A program made the position numbers and the translations under genes. Source: Ovis canadensis (taxonomy: Eukaryota; Chordata; Mammalia; Artiodactyla; Bovidae). Taken from it: a stretch of 64,000 nt of DNA. The stretch covers positions 14,528,001 to 14,592,000 of the forward strand of contig NC_091262.1 of the NCBI RefSeq assembly GCF_042477335.2. Direction: 5' to 3'. Positions 58,926 to 64,000 of this stretch are shown here, one piece after another. Position 1 is the stretch's first letter. Each line of letters opens with the position of its first letter. The notes beneath the pieces are model-generated. The model saw only the letters and a list, made by a program, of their open reading frames with translations. It was not told the DNA's origin and made no database searches.

Positions 58926-60295
58926 AATGAGAAAATGAAAAAGGTTAAATTAAGAAGGGGACAAGCAACTGTGATAGGTACTGAAAGTCTCATTAAAGTT
59001 GGACTTAAAGAAGGGAACACCACATGCATGCAGTAAATAATGGTAACAAGTAAAATTTGGTAAACCAAATTTTAGTTCTTTATTATTTCTGCTATTGAAT
59101 ATCTTCTAAGACTCTGCTTTCCTTTTTGTCATGTTTTGCTGAGACAGCAGGACTGGAATCAGGTCTTCCATTCAGAGGATGGGGTGAGTAGCTATTTGAA
59201 ATTCATTTATCATATGCTCTGTACCAGGTCCTGAGGTTTCTCTGTTTATCTTGAGAATATTTTGGTGATGTGTCCTTTTGCTCACTAAGGTCACTTACAT
59301 TATTAAATCTTTATAACTTCTTCTTTTGTTTTGACTTTTTTCTGCTTTGATGGAAAAATGTCGAATTTTAGAGAATTTTTGGCAATTTCATAGTGGATCA
59401 AAAAATTATTGTAGTAAAATTCTATACGTGCCAAAATATTTTGAGATTTCCTCATCTTTTTAGTTGTTGGGATTTCAGGATACCAACACAGTAATTCATA
59501 AGTTTTGTCATCTCAGTGCATTATATTTTTGTTTCTGCTTTAGCATAAATTAGTTGTTTGATTAACATAAATTAGTTGTCATTCATTTTTGCACTATGGA
59601 AAGTTGTACATGAACTTTTTAGATCTCTTCAAGACCATGAAGTTTTTATATGATAAATGTTGTTCCTTTTGAAACACAAAATAGTTCAATTTTCAATATT
59701 GTATTGTACTAGAAAAAGAGTATTATTTAGAGATATTAAATAGATAAATATGAAATATTAATATCATATGTGGCATCATCATTATTTCTTCCCAAAACTT
59801 AAAATATGCCTCACCAAAAAGAGTAGTCCATATATTTCCTGGCAAGCTATGTTGAAGATTATGTATTACCTAGGACTGTGACATTAATGCCCTAAGAATA
59901 AGTAAATGTTTTTCTTGACAAACCTGTCACAAATTCTATCAGGTAGTATTTATGCTTGTGTTTATTATGTATTGTTTATTTATGTATATATTCTCTAAAA
60001 CTATAGAATATAATTCTAAAGAGCTGATTAATAACTAAAAAAAAGTCATGGATTAAAAAGGAAATTGGCTTAGCCAGATATTGAAATGAACTCTAGAACC
60101 TCAATCATTAACAAACTTTGAGCAAGCATCTGAATAGTAGGAACAATGCAAAACATGTTTTTACTTTAAAAATACCTTCTCAAAACCCCTTATTTGTATA
60201 TTTATTTCTGTTACTAGATGCACAGTGCCATGAAGTCAGGGATACTGTCTCAGTCCAAAGACTATAATACCTAATTCCCCAGTGGGTTTTAGGGA
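58926..60295. other. AT-rich intergenic DNA, no gene seen
   Basis: About 1.4 kb without a recognisable gene or young repeat. Confidence 0.6.
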
Positions 60296-60440
60296 AAATT
60301 TTTTTTAATTTATTTATTTCAATTGGAGGATAATTACAATATTGTGATGGTTTTTGCCATATATAAATATGAATTGACCACAGGCATACATTTGTCCGCC
60401 CCCATCCCATACCCCCCTTCCCCATCCCTCCCCACCTAAA
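60296..60440 (-). mobile_element. L1 3' UTR fragment
   Basis: About 145 bp of reverse-oriented ruminant L1 3' UTR ('ggaggataattacaatattgtgatggtttttgccata' to the C-rich 'cccccatcccataccccccttcccc'). No ORF2 sequence is left. Confidence 0.8.
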
Positions 60441-60954
60441 AGCAAGTGAGGGAGAGGAGTCACAAGGTGTGTGATCAACTTGTGCAGAACCCTCTTACTG
60501 GCTGATGATGTGGTAACAGGGTTGTGCCACAAGGGTTAACATTATTAGTTCTCAGGATTTAGTAAGTCTGGGGGCTACATGTTCATGGTCATCAAGTAGT
60601 TAACTTCTTCCATTTGGTGGATGTTTTAGCATCTGTAAAACAACTCAGTAAATGTGCATCAGATACTGTTATTTAGGTACTTCAGAGAGAAACTAAAGAG
60701 TCTGTGATTGCCATACAACTGATTTACTTTTTAAATTGTTACCAATTCTCCTGGCCCAAATGCTACTTTTGTCACTTCATGTTCCCATCCTTTCAATCAT
60801 TAATTCTTGAGCCAGACCTTTGTGACTCAGGGGAGTCCTGAGAAACTGTACCTTTTCTACAAACAAGAGGCAGACAGAGGATATGGGGGAAGGGGCCTGT
60901 CCTGGGATGGCCCCATAGAGTCCTGTTTAAATATAAAATAAAATGGAAAAATTT
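60441..60954. other. Intergenic DNA, nothing recognised
   Basis: About 510 bases of mixed composition with no gene or repeat that I can identify. Confidence 0.55.
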
Positions 60955-61385
60955 ACTGAAGGACACAAACTACAAAAATTCAATCATGAAGAGTAGATAA
61001 TCTGAATAACTCTACTAATGAAATAATTAAGCTTGTGGTTAAAATCCTTTCCGTAAAGAAAACTCTAGGTCCATAAAGCTTCACATGAAAAAAACAAAAG
61101 ACAAAAAAACAATCTACACAATTGTCTATAAAATTTGAAAGAAAGAAATACTTTTCTACTCATTCTATATGAACAGCTTTACCTTGATTTTTTTTAAAGC
61201 ATGCCATTTAAAAAATATTTAAAAATTCCTCTTGAGCATAAATGGAAAATAATCTAATCAAAATTGTACTAAATGAAATCTGACAATATATAGAAATACT
61301 GTATGGCCAAGTGAGGCTTATCCAAGAACTGCAAGGTTGGTTAGCATTTAAAAATCAATGACTGTAGGTAAAACACCTCCAGAAA
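60955..61385 (+). mobile_element. Ancient L1 ORF2 relic
   Basis: Forward, strongly decayed L1 ORF2 around the start of the reverse-transcriptase domain. Landmarks still legible are 'gacacaaactac', 'aagaaaactctagg', 'tactcattctat' and 'aactgcaaggttggtt...aaaatcaatga', in the order found in L1 ORF2. No frame survives. Confidence 0.65.
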
Positions 61386-62069
61386 GTCAAAGTGAAAAAC
61401 CTTCAGATAATTTGCTTCTCTATAAAATTAACAGAAACCCTGACAAAAAATGGTCAAAATTACTTTTTAAGAACTTTGGAAATTAACCAAATATTTGTAG
61501 AATTTCAAAACACATTTATTCAAGAAAACTGGCTGACTTTCACCAAGGACAGCAAGCTTCGTAACGTTTTAACTTGCCACTTCCAATACCTCTCTCCTTA
61601 GCACTATGGCAGGCTTAAAAATAGTAGACCAGCAGCCATAAGTGGAAGAACAGGTTTGGAGATCCCTCAAAAGTCCTGTCCTCAGAAAATTATTACATTG
61701 ACCTCTCTGGAAGCTCCCTAAAACAGTCATGTTTACAGGACTTGTATTTGTGATGTGTGTATCTGTAGCAAGGGGGCAGGGCTAACTCCGAGCTCACTCA
61801 GTAGAGTAAGCCCTATTCCAGAAGAGTAACCAAAAGGAACCCATGGAATTTTTTTAGTGTGACATGTCCTTAAAGTGTTGATAGCAACTGGGTTAAAGAA
61901 TGTGGCAAAAAAACTAAAAAAAGAAATCTTGGAAATGAGATGTACGAAGTATTATTTGAAAAATTCTGAAAATTCTTTTTGATCTAGAAAGTTACATACT
62001 TGTGCAGAGTTGCTTGCCTGAATGTGAAACAGTTGAATAGAACCTAATCAATTGCCTCTGGCTTTCTTT
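61386..62069. other. Intergenic DNA, nothing recognised
   Basis: About 680 bases. A 69-codon frame at 61392-61601 has no identifiable domain. It may include further unrecognisable L1 debris at its left end. Confidence 0.55.
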
Positions 62070-62338
62070 TTGTTAATTAATTAATTTTTGGCTGTGCCAG
62101 GTGTTTGTTGTGGTGCATGAGTTTCTCACTGCCATGGCTTATCTTCTTGCAGAGCACAGGCTCTAGGCACATGGGCTTCAGTAGTTGCAGCTCATAGGCT
62201 CTAGAGTGTGGGCTCAGTAGTTGTGGTGCGTGGGCTCAGTTAACCCATGGCATGCGGAAACTTCCTGGACGAGGGGTTGAACCTGTGTCTCCTTCATTGG
62301 CAGGCAGATTCTTAGCCACTGTATCACCAGGTAATCCT
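62070..62338 (-). mobile_element. CHR-type cetartiodactyl SINE
   Basis: Reverse orientation. 'ttaattaatttttggctgtgcc' at the left and a tRNA-Glu-like head at the right ('gaggggttgaacctgtgtctcc', 'ggcaggcagattcttagccactgtatcaccaggtaa'). The body has 'gagcacaggctctaggcacatgggcttcagtagttg'. This family is older than Bov-tA and is shared by whales, hippos and ruminants. Confidence 0.88.
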
Positions 62339-62684
62339 GCCTTTGGCTTTCTTTGAGGATCTGTCCAATCAAAAAGTGAAGAAGGCTAAGGAAGTGTTGT
62401 GAACTACCTGGGGCTTAAATATAAGCCCCAACACACATACACACAAACACACCTTTAACAAAGGGTGAGAGATGTATTTATTAGAGGCATTGAAGGTAAT
62501 CTTGGTCTAATTAATAGCTGACCACTAAAATAACTAAGCAGAAACTTCAGTGTCCACCTACTGCTGGGAATAGAGACTTTACACAGTTAGTCCATGAAGA
62601 TCATTTTTAAGACAACAGCAATAACAGCAAACAACAATAAACTTTTGGAATTGAGAAAAACAGAAAAATGAGCTGCCACGTTAT
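62339..62684. other. Intergenic DNA with a short CA-rich stretch
   Basis: No gene is recognised. It contains 'acacacatacacacaaacacac' at about 62429-62452. The right half may already belong to the ancient L1 that follows. Confidence 0.5.
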
Positions 62685-62753
62685 ATATAAAACATTCAGT
62701 TTTCAACAACAGCAACGAAAAATAAAAGATATTCAAAGAAACAGAAAATTATG

Positions 62754-63381
62754 ACCCAGCAATCCCACTGCTGGGCATACACACCGAGGAAACCAGAATT
62801 GAAAGAGACACATGTACCCCAATGTTCATTGCAGCACTGTTTATAATAGCCAGGACATGGAAACAACCTAGATGTCCATCAGCAGATGAATGGATAAGAA
62901 AGCTGTGGTACATATACACAATGGAGTATTACTCAGCCGTTAAAAAGAATTCATTTGAATCAGTTCTGATGAGATGGATGAAACTGGAGCCGATTATACA
63001 GAGTGAAGTAAGCCAGAAAGAAAAACACCAATACAGTATACTAACACATATATATGGAATTTAGGAAGATGGCAATGATGACCCTGTATGCAAGACAGGG
63101 AAAGAGACACAGATGTGTATAACGGACTTTTGGACTCAGAGGGAGAGGGAGAGGGTGGGATGATTTGGGAGAATGACATTCTAACATGTATACTATCATG
63201 TGAATTGAATCGCCAGTCTATGTCTGACGCAGGATGCAGCATGCTTGGGGCTGGTGCATGGGGATGACCCAGAAAGTTGTTATGGGGAGGGAGGTGGGAG
63301 GGGGGTTCATGTTTGGGAATGCATGTAAGAATTAAAGATTTTAAAATTTAAAAAATAAAAAACTAAAATTAAAAAAAAAAA
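62754..63381 (+). mobile_element. L1-BT 3' end, 5'-truncated
   Basis: 628 bp: the last part of ORF2 (open frame 62822-63064 ending in 'ILTHIYGI'), the 3' UTR and an A-rich tail. An exact 11-bp target-site duplication, agaaaattatg, lies at 62743-62753 and 63382-63392. Confidence 0.94.
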
Positions 63382-63877
63382 AGAAAATTATGGCCCATAC
63401 ACCAGATAAAAATCATAGAAATGTTCTATATTTCAGTAGAAAATTTTCTATTTTCAATAGAAAATATATCTGAGGCAGGTCAATGTTGGACTTAATAGAC
63501 AAAGACATTAAATTAGCTAGTAAAAGTCTATTCAAAGAGCTGAAGTAAAGCATATCTTAAAAATGAAAAGGAAGTATAAGAATTATGTCTTACCAAATAC
63601 ACAGTACCAATAAATAGATAGAAATTGGTAAAAAAAAAAAAAAAAAAAAACCCACATGCAAATTCTGGACCTAAAAAATAAAACAATTAAAATTGAAATT
63701 GCACAAGAAGAGTTATCACAACAGAGCTGGGTAAATAGAAAAGTTAATGAACCTAAAGATAGCTCAGTTGAGATTATACAGTATGTAGAAGGAAAAATAA
63801 TAAAGAAAAACTGAGCTACAGAAAACTGAGATATCATGAAATATACCAATAGACTTATAAATTAGAGCCCTAGAAGG

Positions 63878-63927
63878 AGAAGAAAGAGAAATATTAGAAG
63901 AAAGAGAAATATTAGAAGAAAGAGAAA
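63878..63927. repeat. Short 18-bp tandem repeat
   Basis: The unit 'agaagaaagagaaatatt' is repeated about 2.7 times in a purine-rich context. Confidence 0.85.
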
Positions 63928-63975
63928 ACATAATAACTAAAATCTTTCAAAGCTTGATGAAAAACATTAATCTCC

Positions 63976-64000
63976 AGGCCACTCCAGTACTCTTGCCTAG
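63976..64000 (+). mobile_element. Start of a Bov-type SINE, cut by window end
   Basis: 'ccaggccactccagtactcttgcc' matches the Bov-A body and then the window stops. Probably a truncated Bov-A copy. Confidence 0.6.

Larger units (their letters stand above)
62685..63975 (+). mobile_element. Ancient L1 (L1ME/HAL1-like) ORF1 relic
   Basis: The forward, decayed ORF1 region of an old L1. Legible landmarks in order are 'cattcagttttcaacaac', 'caaagaaacagaaaattatg', 'atggcccatacacc', 'atgttggacttaatagacaaagac' and 'ttcaaagagctgaag'. A young L1 3' end (62754-63381) interrupts it. An A-run at about 63631-63651 lies within it. No frame survives, and the family assignment is approximate. Confidence 0.6.

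Noticed and set aside
62994-63242. 82-codon frame also seen at 10399-10647 and 17882-18130
   Set aside because: It is antisense L1 3' UTR and ORF2 end, repeated only because the L1 3' end is repeated.

Overview
This is nuclear DNA from a ruminant, most likely a bovid (cattle, bison, sheep, goat or a close relative). Four signs agree: Bov-tA and Bov-A2 SINEs, a CHR-type cetartiodactyl tRNA-Glu SINE, several BovB (RTE) LINE copies, and young L1 elements of the ruminant L1-BT type. I find no intact host protein-coding gene, no rRNA or functional tRNA gene and no CRISPR. The only intact long reading frames belong to L1 retrotransposons.

Layout. 1-7608 is AT-rich intergenic DNA with SINEs, a composite BovB (4699-5937) and a 5'-inverted L1 (6087-7127). 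7609-32285 is the most unusual part: about 5.6 diverged head-to-tail copies of a unit of about 2.08 kb, visibly richer in G+C than its flanks. Old and young L1s, a SINE and a BovB have broken into it. I do not recognise this unit as a named repeat. Each unit keeps three blocks of about 140, 45 and 50 bp bounded by splice-acceptor-like and splice-donor-like motifs, and their reading phases are mutually compatible. It may be a decayed tandem multi-exon gene or non-coding transcript. 17741-23694, inside unit 3, is an L1 with both ORF1 (308 aa) and ORF2 (1272 aa) open but with a shortened 5' UTR. 35011-42719 is a full-length 7.7-kb L1 with an intact ORF1, a complete 5' UTR and one small frameshift in ORF2. 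42733-43560 is a solo-like class I endogenous retrovirus LTR with an attached tRNA-Pro-type primer binding site. 43746-56150 holds two older L1s, interrupted by SINEs and by a nested BovB/L1/BovB complex that contains a large inverted repeat. 56151-64000 is AT-rich unique DNA with one BovB 3' end, SINEs, ancient L1 relics and another young L1 3' end.

History. Most insertions carry readable target-site duplications, so their order can be worked out. No insertion is shared between units of the 2.08-kb array, so the array stopped homogenising before any of them landed. Much of the window is the product of L1-encoded and BovB-encoded reverse transcription acting on autonomous LINEs and on the SINEs that use their machinery.
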